Below, one piece after another: positions 1-8,104 of a DNA stretch of 56,823 nucleotides; position 1 is the stretch's first letter, and each line of letters begins with the position of its first letter. A program made the translations under genes and the position numbers. The notes under the pieces are model-generated. The model was not told the origin of the DNA and did not search any database. It saw nothing but the letters and a program-made list of their open reading frames with translations. The DNA is from Streptomyces sp. MUM 203J (lineage in GTDB: Bacteria; Actinomycetota; Actinomycetes; Streptomycetales; Streptomycetaceae), in assembly GCF_022414595.1 (NCBI RefSeq), contig NZ_JADWYO010000040.1, forward strand, positions 1 to 56,823, in the 5' to 3' direction.

Positions 1-1
1 G

Positions 2-1669
2 ACCGGGCCCGCCTCCGCCCGGCAGGACGGTGGACCCGCCCCCGGCGGCACCGAACGCCCGAACGGCACCGCCACGGAGGCCCTCCAGGCCGTCGGCACG
101 CCCGCCGGTCAGGCGCCGGAGCCCCTCGGGGCGAACGCCGTCGGCGCCGCGCTCCTCGACGGGGCCTCCCTCCCCGACCTCCTCACCGCCCGGCTGGAAG
201 CCGACGGCGCCGCCGTGTACCGGCCCCAGTTCGGCTCGCTGGTCGCCGCCGTGCCCGCCGGCCCGCAGGCCCGCAAGGAGACCAGGGACGCCGTCGAGGC
301 GGTCGACGACGAGGCCGTGCGGCTCAAGTCGGCGGTGAAGTCGCGTGACGGGTTCTTCACCACGTTCTGCATCAGCCCGTACTCCCGGTACCTCGCCCGC
401 TGGTGCGCCCGCCGGGGGTTCACCCCCAACCAGGTCACCACCGCCTCGCTGCTCACCGCGCTGGTCGCCGCCGGATGCGCGGCCACAGGTACCCGGGGCG
501 GCTTCGTCGCGGCGGGGCTGCTGCTGCTCTTCTCCTTCGTCCTGGACTGCACGGACGGCCAGCTCGCCCGGTACTCCCTCCAGTACTCGACCCTCGGCGC
601 CTGGCTCGACGCCACCTTCGACCGCGCCAAGGAGTACGCCTACTACGCGGGCCTCGCGATAGGCGCGGCCCGCGGCGGCGACGACGTCTGGGCGCTCGCT
701 CTCGGCGCGATGGTCCTGCAGACCTGCCGCCATGTCGTCGACTTCGCCTTCAACGAGGCCAACCACGACGCCACGGCGGTCGGCAGATCCGTCACCGGCA
801 GCCCCACCTCCGCCCTCTCCGACAGGCTCGACAGCATCGGCTGGACCGTGTGGGTCCGCCGCATGATCGTCCTCCCGATCGGTGAGCGCTGGGCGCTCAT
901 CGCGGTCCTGACCGCGCTCACCACCCCCCGCACCGTCTTCGTCGTCCTGCTCGTCGGCTGCGCCTTCGCCGCCTGCTACACCACCGCCGGCCGCGTCCTG
1001 CGCTCCCTGACCCGCAAGGCCGAGAGGACCGACCGGGCCGCCCGCGCCCTCGCCGACCTGGCCGACACCGGCCCGCTGGCCGAGCTGATCGCCAGGGGTC
1101 CCGCCCGCGGCGCCTTCCCTCCGGCCGCCACCAGGACCCTGATCGCCGCCGTCGGAGCCGCCTGGCTGCTCGTCGGTGCGGCTTTCGCCCCCTACGGCAA
1201 CGCCGTGGTGTACGGCGCCGTGGTCTACGTCCTCACTTCCGGCAGCGCTGTCGCCCGCCCCCTCAAGGGCCCTCTCGACTGGCTCCTCCCGCCCGTCTTC
1301 CGTGCCGCCGAGTACGGCACGATCCTCATCCTCGCCGCCCGCTCCGGCGCCCCCGGTGCCCTTCCCGCGGCGTTCGGGCTGGTCGCAGCGGTCGCCTACC
1401 ATCACTACGACACGGTGTACCGCATCCGCGGCGGCACCGGCGCGCCGCCCGCCTGGCTGGTGCGCACCCTGGGCGGCCACGACGGACGCACCCTCCTCGT
1501 GGTGGTCCTGGCCGCCCTCCTCGCGACGGGCGGTGGCGGCGACGGCCGTTTCACCCTCGCGCTCACCGCCCTCGCCGGCGCCGTGGCGCTCGTGGGCCTC
1601 GCGGAGTCCATCCGCTTCTGGGTGTCCTCGGGCGCACCCGCAGTACACGACGAAGGAGAACCCGCATGA
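2..1669 (+). CDS. CDP-alcohol phosphatidyltransferase with DUF5941-type C-terminus (5' truncated by window)
   Basis: Integral membrane enzyme expected to move a phospho-alcohol from a CDP-alcohol to an acceptor. The frame is open to the window edge, so the true start lies upstream; the first GTG inside (215) is probably internal. The catalytic block is complete: DCTDGQLAR, then G, D and D at the family spacing (D-x2-DG-x2-AR-x8-G-x3-D-x3-D). It is preceded by TPNQVT, the usual entry to the first core helix. Several hydrophobic helices follow, and the C-terminal half is what I recall as DUF5941 in Streptomyces. The TGA stop overlaps the next start (ATGA). The acceptor cannot be read from sequence. 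Confidence 0.85.
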   Translation, partial: TGPASARQDGGPAPGGTERPNGTATEALQAVGTPAGQAPEPLGANAVGAALLDGASLPDLLTARLEADGAAVYRPQFGSLVAAVPAGPQARKETRDAVEAVDDEAVRLKSAVKSRDGFFTTFCISPYSRYLARWCARRGFTPNQVTTASLLTALVAAGCAATGTRGGFVAAGLLLLFSFVLDCTDGQLARYSLQYSTLGAWLDATFDRAKEYAYYAGLAIGAARGGDDVWALALGAMVLQTCRHVVDFAFNEANHDATAVGRSVTGSPTSALSDRLDSIGWTVWVRRMIVLPIGERWALIAVLTALTTPRTVFVVLLVGCAFAACYTTAGRVLRSLTRKAERTDRAARALADLADTGPLAELIARGPARGAFPPAATRTLIAAVGAAWLLVGAAFAPYGNAVVYGAVVYVLTSGSAVARPLKGPLDWLLPPVFRAAEYGTILILAARSGAPGALPAAFGLVAAVAYHHYDTVYRIRGGTGAPPAWLVRTLGGHDGRTLLVVVLAALLATGGGGDGRFTLALTALAGAVALVGLAESIRFWVSSGAPAVHDEGEPA

Positions 1670-2403
1670 TCGGCCTCGTACTGGCAGCCGGTGCCGGACG
1701 GCGTCTGCGCCCCTACACCGACACGCTCCCGAAGGCCCTCGTGCCCGTGGACGGCGAGACCACCGTCCTCGACCTCACCCTCGGCAACTTCGCCGAGGTC
1801 GGCCTCACCGAGGCCGCCGTCGTCGTCGGCTACCGCAAGGAGGCCGTGTACGAGCGCAGGGCCGCCCTGGAGTCGAAGTACGGCGTCAAGCTCACGCTCA
1901 TCGACAACGACAAGGCCGAGGAGTGGAACAACGCCTACTCCCTGTGGTGCGCCCGTGACGTCCTCCAGGAGGGCGTCATCCTCGCCAACGGCGACACCGT
2001 GCACCCCGTCTCCGTCGAGCGGACCCTGCTCGCCGCCCGCGGCGGCGACCAGCGGATCATTCTCGCCCTCGACACTGTGAAGTCCCTCGCGGACGAGGAG
2101 ATGAAGGTCATCACGGCGGACGGCCAGGGCGTGCGCCGCATCACCAAGCTCATGGACCCGGCGGCCGCCACCGGCGAGTACATCGGTGTCACCCTCATCG
2201 AGCCGTCCGCCGCCGCCGACCTCGCGGACGCCCTGAGGACCACCTTCGAGCGGGACCCCGACCTCTACTACGAGGACGGCTACCAGGAGCTGGTGAACCG
2301 CGGCTTCCGGATCGACGTGGCCCCCATCGGAGACGTTCGCTGGGTGGAGATCGACAACCACGACGACCTCGCGAAGGGCCGTGAGATCGCGTGCCTGTAC
2401 TGA
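1666..2403 (+). CDS. LicC/IPCT-like nucleotidyltransferase (probable CTP:phospho-alcohol cytidylyltransferase)
   Basis: A 245-aa cytosolic nucleotidyltransferase. The N-terminus carries the nucleotide-binding signature LAAGAGRRLRPYT followed by PKALVPVDG. A WNNAYSLW segment near residue 90 resembles the NNIYS motif of LicC-type phosphocholine cytidylyltransferases and inositol-phosphate cytidylyltransferases. Its place between a CDP-alcohol phosphotransferase and a polyol-phosphate dehydrogenase suggests it makes the CDP-alcohol used by one or both membrane transferases. The start is ATG 1666, coupled to the upstream stop. A sugar-1-phosphate nucleotidyltransferase remains possible, because the substrate cannot be set from motifs alone. 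Confidence 0.8.
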   Translation: MIGLVLAAGAGRRLRPYTDTLPKALVPVDGETTVLDLTLGNFAEVGLTEAAVVVGYRKEAVYERRAALESKYGVKLTLIDNDKAEEWNNAYSLWCARDVLQEGVILANGDTVHPVSVERTLLAARGGDQRIILALDTVKSLADEEMKVITADGQGVRRITKLMDPAAATGEYIGVTLIEPSAAADLADALRTTFERDPDLYYEDGYQELVNRGFRIDVAPIGDVRWVEIDNHDDLAKGREIACLY

Positions 2404-3452
2404 CCCGGCTCATCCCCTCGCCGGTCGTCGTCGACATCAGCCGGGGCGCCACCGACCGGCTCGCCGGCCTCCTCGCGGACCAGCGGGTCTCCGCCTCCGG
2501 ACGGCTCGCCATGGCGATCAGCAACGGCTCCGGCCGCGCCCTGCGCGAGAAACTGGCCCCGCTGCTGCCCGACGCCGACTGGTACACCGTCGGCGACGGC
2601 ACCATCGACTCCGCCGTACAGCTCGCGGACGCCATCCGCGGCAGGCGTTACGACGCGGTCGTCGGCCTCGGCGGCGGCAAGATCATCGACGTGACGAAGT
2701 ACGCCGCCGCGCGCGTGGGCCTGCCCATGGTCGCCGTCGCGACGAACCTCTCGCACGACGGCATCTGCTCCCCGATCTCCACCCTGGACAACGACAACGG
2801 CCGCGGCTCCTACGGTGTCCCGGGCCCCATCGCCATGGTCATCGACCTGGACATCATCCGGGACGCGCCCATCCGCTTCGTCCGCTCCGGCATCGGTGAG
2901 GCGATCTCCAACCTGTCCGCGCTGGCGGACTGGGACCTGTCGCACCGCGTCACCGGCGAGCAGGTCGACGGCCTCGCGGCCGCCATGGCGCGCACCGCGG
3001 GCGAGTCCGTGCTGCGCCACCCCGGCGGCGTCGGTGACGACGAGTTCCTCACCGTCCTGGCGGAGGCGCTCGTGCTCAGCGGCATCGCCATGTCGATCAG
3101 CGGCGACAGCCGCCCCTCCTCCGGGGCCTGCCACGAGATCAGCCACGCCTTCGACCTGCTGCACCCCACCCGCCGCGCCCTGCACGGCGAGCAGTGCGGG
3201 CTCGGTGCCGCGTTCGCGACGTATCTGCGCGGCGCCCATGACGAGGCGGGACTCTTCGCGGAGGTGCTGCGCCGGCACGGCCTGCCCGTGCTGCCGGACG
3301 AGATCGGGTTCACCCCCGACGAGTTCGCCGCGACCGTGGCGTACGCGCCGCAGACCCGCCCCGGACGCTTCACCGTCCTGGAACACCTCGACCTGTCCAC
3401 CGATCAGATCAGGGACGCGTACGCCGACTATGTCAAGACCATCCATCGCTGA
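2391..3452 (+). CDS. Iron-containing alcohol dehydrogenase family, sn-glycerol-1-phosphate dehydrogenase-like
   Basis: A 353-aa dehydrogenase of the G1PDH/AraM/dehydroquinate-synthase fold. Visible motifs are GLGGGKIIDVTKY (NAD(P) phosphate loop), NLSHDGICSPIS (close to the ASHDGIASP segment of EgsA/AraM), SSGACHEISHAFD and LHGEQCGLG, the last two carrying the metal-binding His residues. Family members reduce dihydroxyacetone phosphate to sn-glycerol-1-phosphate. Here the product would feed the neighbouring cytidylyltransferase. The GTG start at 2391 overlaps the previous gene by 13 bases and its own end overlaps the next gene by 23, so the genes are translationally coupled. Another polyol phosphate is possible. 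Confidence 0.8.
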   Translation: MPVLTRLIPSPVVVDISRGATDRLAGLLADQRVSASGRLAMAISNGSGRALREKLAPLLPDADWYTVGDGTIDSAVQLADAIRGRRYDAVVGLGGGKIIDVTKYAAARVGLPMVAVATNLSHDGICSPISTLDNDNGRGSYGVPGPIAMVIDLDIIRDAPIRFVRSGIGEAISNLSALADWDLSHRVTGEQVDGLAAAMARTAGESVLRHPGGVGDDEFLTVLAEALVLSGIAMSISGDSRPSSGACHEISHAFDLLHPTRRALHGEQCGLGAAFATYLRGAHDEAGLFAEVLRRHGLPVLPDEIGFTPDEFAATVAYAPQTRPGRFTVLEHLDLSTDQIRDAYADYVKTIHR

Positions 3453-4209
3453 ACTCCGCCCGGTGGTCCACCCCGCGGGTGTGAAGGACCGGCGCAGCGG
3501 CGAGCACTGGGGCGGCCGCCTCTACATGCGTGAGGTCTCGCTGCGGGTGACCCGGCTCCTGGTCGGCACCCGGGTGACCCCGAACCAGCTCACGTACGTG
3601 ATGACCCTGGCCGGTGTCCTCGCGGCCCCGGCGCTGCTCGTCCCCGGCATTCCCGGGGCGCTGCTCGGCGTGCTCATGGTCCAGCTCTACCTGCTGCTCG
3701 ACTGCGTGGACGGCGAGGTCGCCCGCTGGAAGAAGCAGTTCTCCCTCGGCGGCGTGTACCTGGACCGGGTCGGCGCGTACCTGTGCGACGCGGCCGTGCT
3801 CGTCGGGCTCGGGCTGCGTGCCGCGGACCTGTGGGGCACCGGCCGCATCGACTGGCTGTGGGCGTTCCTCGGCACGCTCGCCGCGCTCGGCGCCATCCTG
3901 ATCAAGGCCGAGACCGACCTGGTCGGCGTCGCCCGCCACCAGGGCGGGCTGCCGCCGGTGAAGGAGTCGGCGTCCGAGCCGCGCTCCTCCGGCATGGCGC
4001 TGGCCCGCAAGGCCGCCGCGGCGCTGAAGTTCCACCGGCTGATCCTGGGCATCGAGGCGTCGCTGCTCATCCTGGTCCTGGCCGTCGCCGACCAGATCCG
4101 CGGTGACCTGTTCTTCACCCGCCTCGGCGTCGCGGTGCTCGCCGGCATCGCGCTCCTGCAGACCGTGCTGCACCTGGTGTCCGTCCTGGCCTCCAGCCGA
4201 CTCCGGTGA
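3430..4209 (+). CDS. CDP-alcohol phosphatidyltransferase family membrane protein with altered catalytic Asp
   Basis: A 259-aa integral membrane protein. ATG 3430 overlaps the dehydrogenase end by 23 bases. The family block reads DCVDGEVAR (D91, D94, G95, A98, R99), then G108 and D112. At the position of the fourth, catalytic-base Asp the residue is Ala116. The first transferase of this operon keeps all four Asp. Hydrophobic helices before and after the block (about 55-90, 115-135, 205-255) fit the family topology. Either this is a subfamily with different chemistry or the protein is a non-catalytic partner. Membership of the family is clear; activity is not. Confidence 0.8.
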   Translation: MSRPSIAELRPVVHPAGVKDRRSGEHWGGRLYMREVSLRVTRLLVGTRVTPNQLTYVMTLAGVLAAPALLVPGIPGALLGVLMVQLYLLLDCVDGEVARWKKQFSLGGVYLDRVGAYLCDAAVLVGLGLRAADLWGTGRIDWLWAFLGTLAALGAILIKAETDLVGVARHQGGLPPVKESASEPRSSGMALARKAAAALKFHRLILGIEASLLILVLAVADQIRGDLFFTRLGVAVLAGIALLQTVLHLVSVLASSRLR

Positions 4210-4223
4210 GGGGGTGACCCGAG

Positions 4224-5147
4224 TTGACCACACAGAAGAAGCCGCCGGGTGACCGGCGCGCGAACAACGGGCCGCTCAAGCTGGGCGCCGTCGTCATCAC
4301 CATGGGCAACCGCCCCGACGACCTGCGCGCCCTCGTCGAGTCCGTCGCCGCCCAGGACGGCGACCCCGTCGAGGTGGTCGTCGTCGGCAACGGCGCCCCC
4401 GTCACCGGGCTCCCCGACGGCGTCCGCTCCGTCGACCTGCCCGAGAACCTCGGCATCCCCGGCGGACGCAACGTCGGCATAGAGGCCTTCGGGGAGAACG
4501 GCCGGGACGTCGACGTCCTGCTGTTCCTCGACGACGACGGCCTGCTGCCGAACAAGGACACCGCCGAGCTGGTCCGCCGGGCCTTCGACGCCGACCCGGA
4601 GCTGGGCATCGTCAGCTTCCGCATCGCGGACCCCGACACCGGCGCCACCCAGCGGCGCCACGTTCCCCGGCTGCGCGCCTCCGACCCGATGCGCTCCTCC
4701 CGCGTCACCACCTTCCTGGGCGGCGCCAACGCCGTCCGTACGCAGGTGTTCCAGGAGGTCGGGCCGCTGCCCGGCGAGTTCTTCTACGCCCACGAGGAGA
4801 CCGACCTGGCCTGGCGCGCCCTCGACGCGGGCTGGCTGATCGACTACCGCTCCGACATGGTGCTGCACCACCCGACCACCCCGCCGTCCCGGCACGCGGT
4901 CTACCACCGCATGATCGCCCGGAACCGGGTGTGGCTGGCCCGCCGCAACCTGCCCGCCCCGCTCGTCCCGCTCTACCTCGGGGTGTGGCTGCTGCTCACC
5001 CTGGCGCGGCGTCCGTCGCTCGCGGGTCTCAAGGCGTGGTTCGGGGGCTTCAAGGAGGGCTGGACTACCCCCTGCGGGCCACGGCGCCCGATGAGGTGGC
5101 GTACTGTGTGGCGGCTCACCAAACTGGGCCGCCCCCCGGTGATCTGA
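4224..5147 (+). CDS. GT2 family glycosyltransferase
   Basis: A 307-aa GT-A fold glycosyltransferase. The N-terminal region has the VVITMGNRPDDL entry strand, NLGIPGGRNVGIE (nucleotide contact) and LFLDDDG, the DxD metal site. HEETDLAWRA near residue 190 is the usual GT2 catalytic-base region, as in rhamnosyltransferase-like members. A hydrophobic stretch near the C-terminus (LVPLYLGVWLLLTLA) suggests membrane association. The start is TTG 4224, chosen because a GAGGGGGTGA ribosome-binding site precedes it. It probably adds a sugar to the lipid or polymer made and exported by this operon; donor and acceptor are unknown. Confidence 0.85.
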   Translation: MTTQKKPPGDRRANNGPLKLGAVVITMGNRPDDLRALVESVAAQDGDPVEVVVVGNGAPVTGLPDGVRSVDLPENLGIPGGRNVGIEAFGENGRDVDVLLFLDDDGLLPNKDTAELVRRAFDADPELGIVSFRIADPDTGATQRRHVPRLRASDPMRSSRVTTFLGGANAVRTQVFQEVGPLPGEFFYAHEETDLAWRALDAGWLIDYRSDMVLHHPTTPPSRHAVYHRMIARNRVWLARRNLPAPLVPLYLGVWLLLTLARRPSLAGLKAWFGGFKEGWTTPCGPRRPMRWRTVWRLTKLGRPPVI

Positions 5148-5220
5148 CAAGCTCGGATCCGAAGACACGCCGCACCGCCACCGCCCACGCCCCGCATCGC
5201 GCACACGAAAGCTTCGACCT

Positions 5221-6150
5221 GTGAGTGAGACAACCCACGACCGCGCGGTCACCGTCAGCGCCCCGCCCTCCCCGGACGACGGGCTGACCCCGGCCGAGCT
5301 GGCCGCCAAGTACGGACTGACGGTCAGCGGCGCCCGGCCGACCCTGCCGGAGTACGTCCGCCAGCTGTGGGGACGGCGCCACTTCATCCTCACGTTCTCC
5401 CGGGCCAAGGTCACCGCCCAGTACAGCCAGGCCAAGCTGGGTCAGCTGTGGCAGGTCGCGACGCCGCTGCTGAACGCGATGGTCTACTTCCTGATCTTCG
5501 GTCTGATCCTGGGCGCCGACCGCGGCATGGGCAAGGACGTCTACATCCCGTTCCTCGTGACCGGCGTGTTCGTCTTCACCTTCACCCAGACCTCCGTGAT
5601 GTCCGGCGTCCGCTCCATCTCCGGCAACCTCGGGCTGGTCCGCGCGCTGCACTTCCCGCGCGCCGCGCTGCCCATCTCGCTGGCCCTCCAGCAGCTCCAG
5701 CAGCTGCTGTACTCGATGCTGGTGCTGCTCGTGATCGTGGTCGCGTTCGGCAGCTACCCCTCACTGAGCTGGCTGCTGATCCTGCCCGCGCTGGCCCTGC
5801 AGTTCGTCTTCAACACCGGCCTGGCCATGATCATGGCGAGGCTCGGGTCGAAGACCCCGGACCTCGCCCAGCTGATGCCGTTCGTGATGCGCACCTGGAT
5901 GTACGCGTCCGGAGTCATCTTCTCCATCCGGATCATGCTGGAGGACAAGCCGGCCTGGATCGCGGACGTCCTCAGCTACAACCCTCCGGCGATCTACATG
6001 GACCTGGTCCGCTTCGCCCTGATCGACGGTTTCACCTCCGCCAACCTCCCCGAACACGTCTGGCTCGCCGGACTCGCGTGGGCAGCCGGCATCGGTGCCG
6101 TCGGGTTCGTGTTCTTCTGGAAGGCTGAGGAGCGGTACGGCCGTGGCTGA
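5221..6150 (+). CDS. ABC-2 type polysaccharide/teichoic-acid exporter permease
   Basis: A 309-aa permease of the TagG/Wzm class. A cytosolic N-terminus of about 75 residues is followed by about six hydrophobic helices, beginning with LLNAMVYFLIFGLILG. The segment NLGLVRALHFPRAALP is the amphipathic loop typical of these exporters. The start is GTG 5221. Its end overlaps the ATPase start by eight bases, so the two subunits are coupled. Such pairs flip undecaprenyl-linked polymers or glycolipids to the outer face, which makes this operon a synthesis-plus-export unit. Confidence 0.88.
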   Translation: MSETTHDRAVTVSAPPSPDDGLTPAELAAKYGLTVSGARPTLPEYVRQLWGRRHFILTFSRAKVTAQYSQAKLGQLWQVATPLLNAMVYFLIFGLILGADRGMGKDVYIPFLVTGVFVFTFTQTSVMSGVRSISGNLGLVRALHFPRAALPISLALQQLQQLLYSMLVLLVIVVAFGSYPSLSWLLILPALALQFVFNTGLAMIMARLGSKTPDLAQLMPFVMRTWMYASGVIFSIRIMLEDKPAWIADVLSYNPPAIYMDLVRFALIDGFTSANLPEHVWLAGLAWAAGIGAVGFVFFWKAEERYGRG

Positions 6151-6961
6151 CGAGACCCCCCAGAACGCTCCCGAGCCGACGGCCGGCCCCATCGGGCCCC
6201 GTGTCCCCACCGTCATCGCCGACGACGTCCATGTCGTGTACCGCGTCAACGGCGGCGGGGGCGGCCGGGGCAGCGCCACCGCGGCCCTGAGCCGCATTCT
6301 GCGCCGTGACAAAGGCCGCAGCCGGGGCATGCGCGAGGTCCACGCCGTGCGCGGCGTCACCTTCACCGCGTACCGGGGCGAGGCCATCGGCCTCATCGGC
6401 ACCAACGGCTCCGGCAAGTCGACGCTGCTGCGCGCCATCGCCGGACTGCTGCCGACCGAGAAGGGCCGCGTCTACACCGACGGCCAGCCCTCCCTGCTCG
6501 GTGTCAACGCCGCCCTCATGGGCGACCTGACCGGCGAGCGCAACGTCATCCTCGGCGGCCTCGCCATGGGCATGTCGCGCGAGGAGGTCAAGTCCCGCTA
6601 CCAGGACATCGTCGACTTCTCCGGCATCAACGAGAAGGGCGACTTCATCACGCTGCCCATGCGGACGTACTCCTCCGGCATGGGGGCCCGCCTCCGTTTC
6701 GCCATCGCCGCCGCGAAGCAGCATGATGTCCTCATGATCGACGAGGCCCTCGCGACCGGCGACCGCAAGTTCCAGATCCGCTCCGAGCAGCGCATCCGTG
6801 AACTCCGCAAGGAGGCCGGAACGGTGTTCCTCGTCAGTCACAGCAACAAGTCCATCCGCGACACCTGCGACCGGGTGCTCTGGCTGGAAAAGGGCGAGCT
6901 GCTCATGGACGGTCCCACGGACGAGGTCCTCAAGGCCTACGAGAAGGAGACCGGCAAGTAG
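6143..6961 (+). CDS. ABC transporter ATP-binding protein, TagH/Wzt-type
   Basis: A 272-aa ATPase partner of the preceding permease. Walker A is GTNGSGKST, the signature motif is YSSGMGARLRFA (the SSGM variant typical of polysaccharide exporters), Walker B is DVLMIDEAL, and the H-loop is LVSHS. No long C-terminal carbohydrate-binding domain is present, so substrate choice probably rests with the permease. GTG 6143 is chosen over an earlier in-frame start at 6095 because GAGGAG lies about ten bases upstream and the alternative would run deep into the permease gene. Confidence 0.88.
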   Translation: MADETPQNAPEPTAGPIGPRVPTVIADDVHVVYRVNGGGGGRGSATAALSRILRRDKGRSRGMREVHAVRGVTFTAYRGEAIGLIGTNGSGKSTLLRAIAGLLPTEKGRVYTDGQPSLLGVNAALMGDLTGERNVILGGLAMGMSREEVKSRYQDIVDFSGINEKGDFITLPMRTYSSGMGARLRFAIAAAKQHDVLMIDEALATGDRKFQIRSEQRIRELRKEAGTVFLVSHSNKSIRDTCDRVLWLEKGELLMDGPTDEVLKAYEKETGK

Positions 6962-7004
6962 GCCGCACGGGGAGGCCGTCCGGCAGGCGCCGTCACCGTG
7001 CGGC
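6962..7004 (+). terminator. Possible terminator hairpin after the exporter operon
   Basis: GCCGCACGG (6962-6970) pairs with CCGTGCGGC (6996-7004), giving a nine-base stem with a long loop that can itself fold. There is no T-run. It lies directly after the ATPase stop and before the hopanoid cluster, so it may separate the two transcripts. Confidence 0.4.
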
Positions 7005-7118
7005 GTAAGCTGGACCGAATGGATTCACGCCAAGTGTGCCGATAGCTCCACAGGCGCGGCGGCGTGTCCGAAATGGGTTGTATTGGGTTGGCAGTGTAGA
7101 ACGGGAGACGTGACGGCC

Positions 7119-7181
7119 ATGACGGAAGAACTCCAGCTCGCCGAGGGTCCCGCCGTCCCCGCGCCGGGCAGTCGGCAGTGA
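7119..7181 (+). CDS. Putative 20-residue leader ORF coupled to hpnC
   Basis: ATG 7119 opens a 20-codon frame (MTEELQLAEGPAV...). Its TGA overlaps the GTG start of hpnC as GTGA. AACGGGAGACG about ten bases upstream can serve as a ribosome-binding site, whereas hpnC itself has no good site because the preceding bases are leader codons. This suggests hpnC is translated by reinitiation from the leader. The peptide resembles nothing I know. The claim rests only on placement and the overlap. Confidence 0.4.
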   Translation: MTEELQLAEGPAVPAPGSRQ

Positions 7182-8095
7182 CGGGTGTCCCGCAGGTGCG
7201 CCCTGACGCCTCCGCGCGTACCGCCGTCGCGACCCTGGACAAGGCCGCGCACGAGAACTTCCCCGTGGCGCCGTTCTTCCTGCCCCGGGCCTGGCGCGAC
7301 GACCTCATGGCCGTGTACGGATACGCCCGGCTGGTCGACGACATCGGAGACGGCGACCTGGCCCCCGGCGGTGCCGACGCCCGCCACCTCGGAGCCGCCC
7401 CAGACGCCGGTCCGCCCGCGCTGCTCGACGCCTTCGAGACCGACCTGCGCCGGATCTTCGACGGTGCCGACCCCGGTCACCCGCTGCTCCGCCGGCTGAG
7501 GCCGGTCGTCCACCGCCACGGCCTCGCCCCCGAGCCGTTCCTCGCGCTGATCGAGGCCAACCGGCAGGACCAGCGCGTCACCCGCTACCGGACGTACGGC
7601 GAACTCGTCGCGTACTGCGAGCTGTCCGCGAACCCCGTCGGACGGCTCGTCCTCGCCATCACCGGGACCAGCACCCCCGAGCGGGTCCGCCGCTCCGACG
7701 CCGTCTGCACCGCCCTGCAGATCGTCGAGCACCTCCAGGACGTCGCGGAGGACCTCCGCCGCGACCGCGTCTACCTCCCCGCCGAGGACCTCGACCGGTT
7801 CCGCGTCACAGAAACCGACCTCGCCCTGCCCACCGCGGGCGCGTCGGTGCGCGCCCTGGTCGCGTACGAGGCGGAACGCGCCCGCGGCCTGCTCGATGAA
7901 GGGACCCCCCTCGTGGGTAGCGTCCACGGAAGGCTCCGGCTGCTTCTCGCCGGGTTCACCGCCGGGGGCCACGCCGCCCTCGACGCCATCGCAGCCGCCG
8001 GATTCGACGTTCTGCCCGGACCTCCCAAGCCCACCAAGCCCCGGCTGCTCCGCCGCGCCGGAGCGGTGCTGCGAACCGCGCGTAGAGAGGGGTGA
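7178..8095 (+). CDS. hpnC: Squalene synthase HpnC
   Basis: A 305-aa trans-isoprenyl diphosphate synthase (squalene/phytoene synthase family). In the hpn pathway HpnC converts presqualene diphosphate to hydroxysqualene. The first acidic motif is DDIGD near residue 52. The second is EHLQDVAEDLRRDRVYLP near residue 188, both diphosphate/Mg2+ binding. The start is GTG 7178 in GTGA overlap with the leader frame. It is the first enzyme gene of the cluster; hpnD follows after nine bases. HpnC and HpnD are paralogues, told apart here by gene order and by similarity of this N-terminus to the one I recall from S. coelicolor. Confidence 0.88.
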   Translation: MTGVPQVRPDASARTAVATLDKAAHENFPVAPFFLPRAWRDDLMAVYGYARLVDDIGDGDLAPGGADARHLGAAPDAGPPALLDAFETDLRRIFDGADPGHPLLRRLRPVVHRHGLAPEPFLALIEANRQDQRVTRYRTYGELVAYCELSANPVGRLVLAITGTSTPERVRRSDAVCTALQIVEHLQDVAEDLRRDRVYLPAEDLDRFRVTETDLALPTAGASVRALVAYEAERARGLLDEGTPLVGSVHGRLRLLLAGFTAGGHAALDAIAAAGFDVLPGPPKPTKPRLLRRAGAVLRTARREG

Positions 8096-8104
8096 GCTTC
8101 CCTC

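Noticed and set aside
7060..7105. A sigma-70-type promoter before the hopanoid leader (TTGTAT ... TAGAAC)
   Set aside because: The spacer would be only 13 bases, too short to support the call.
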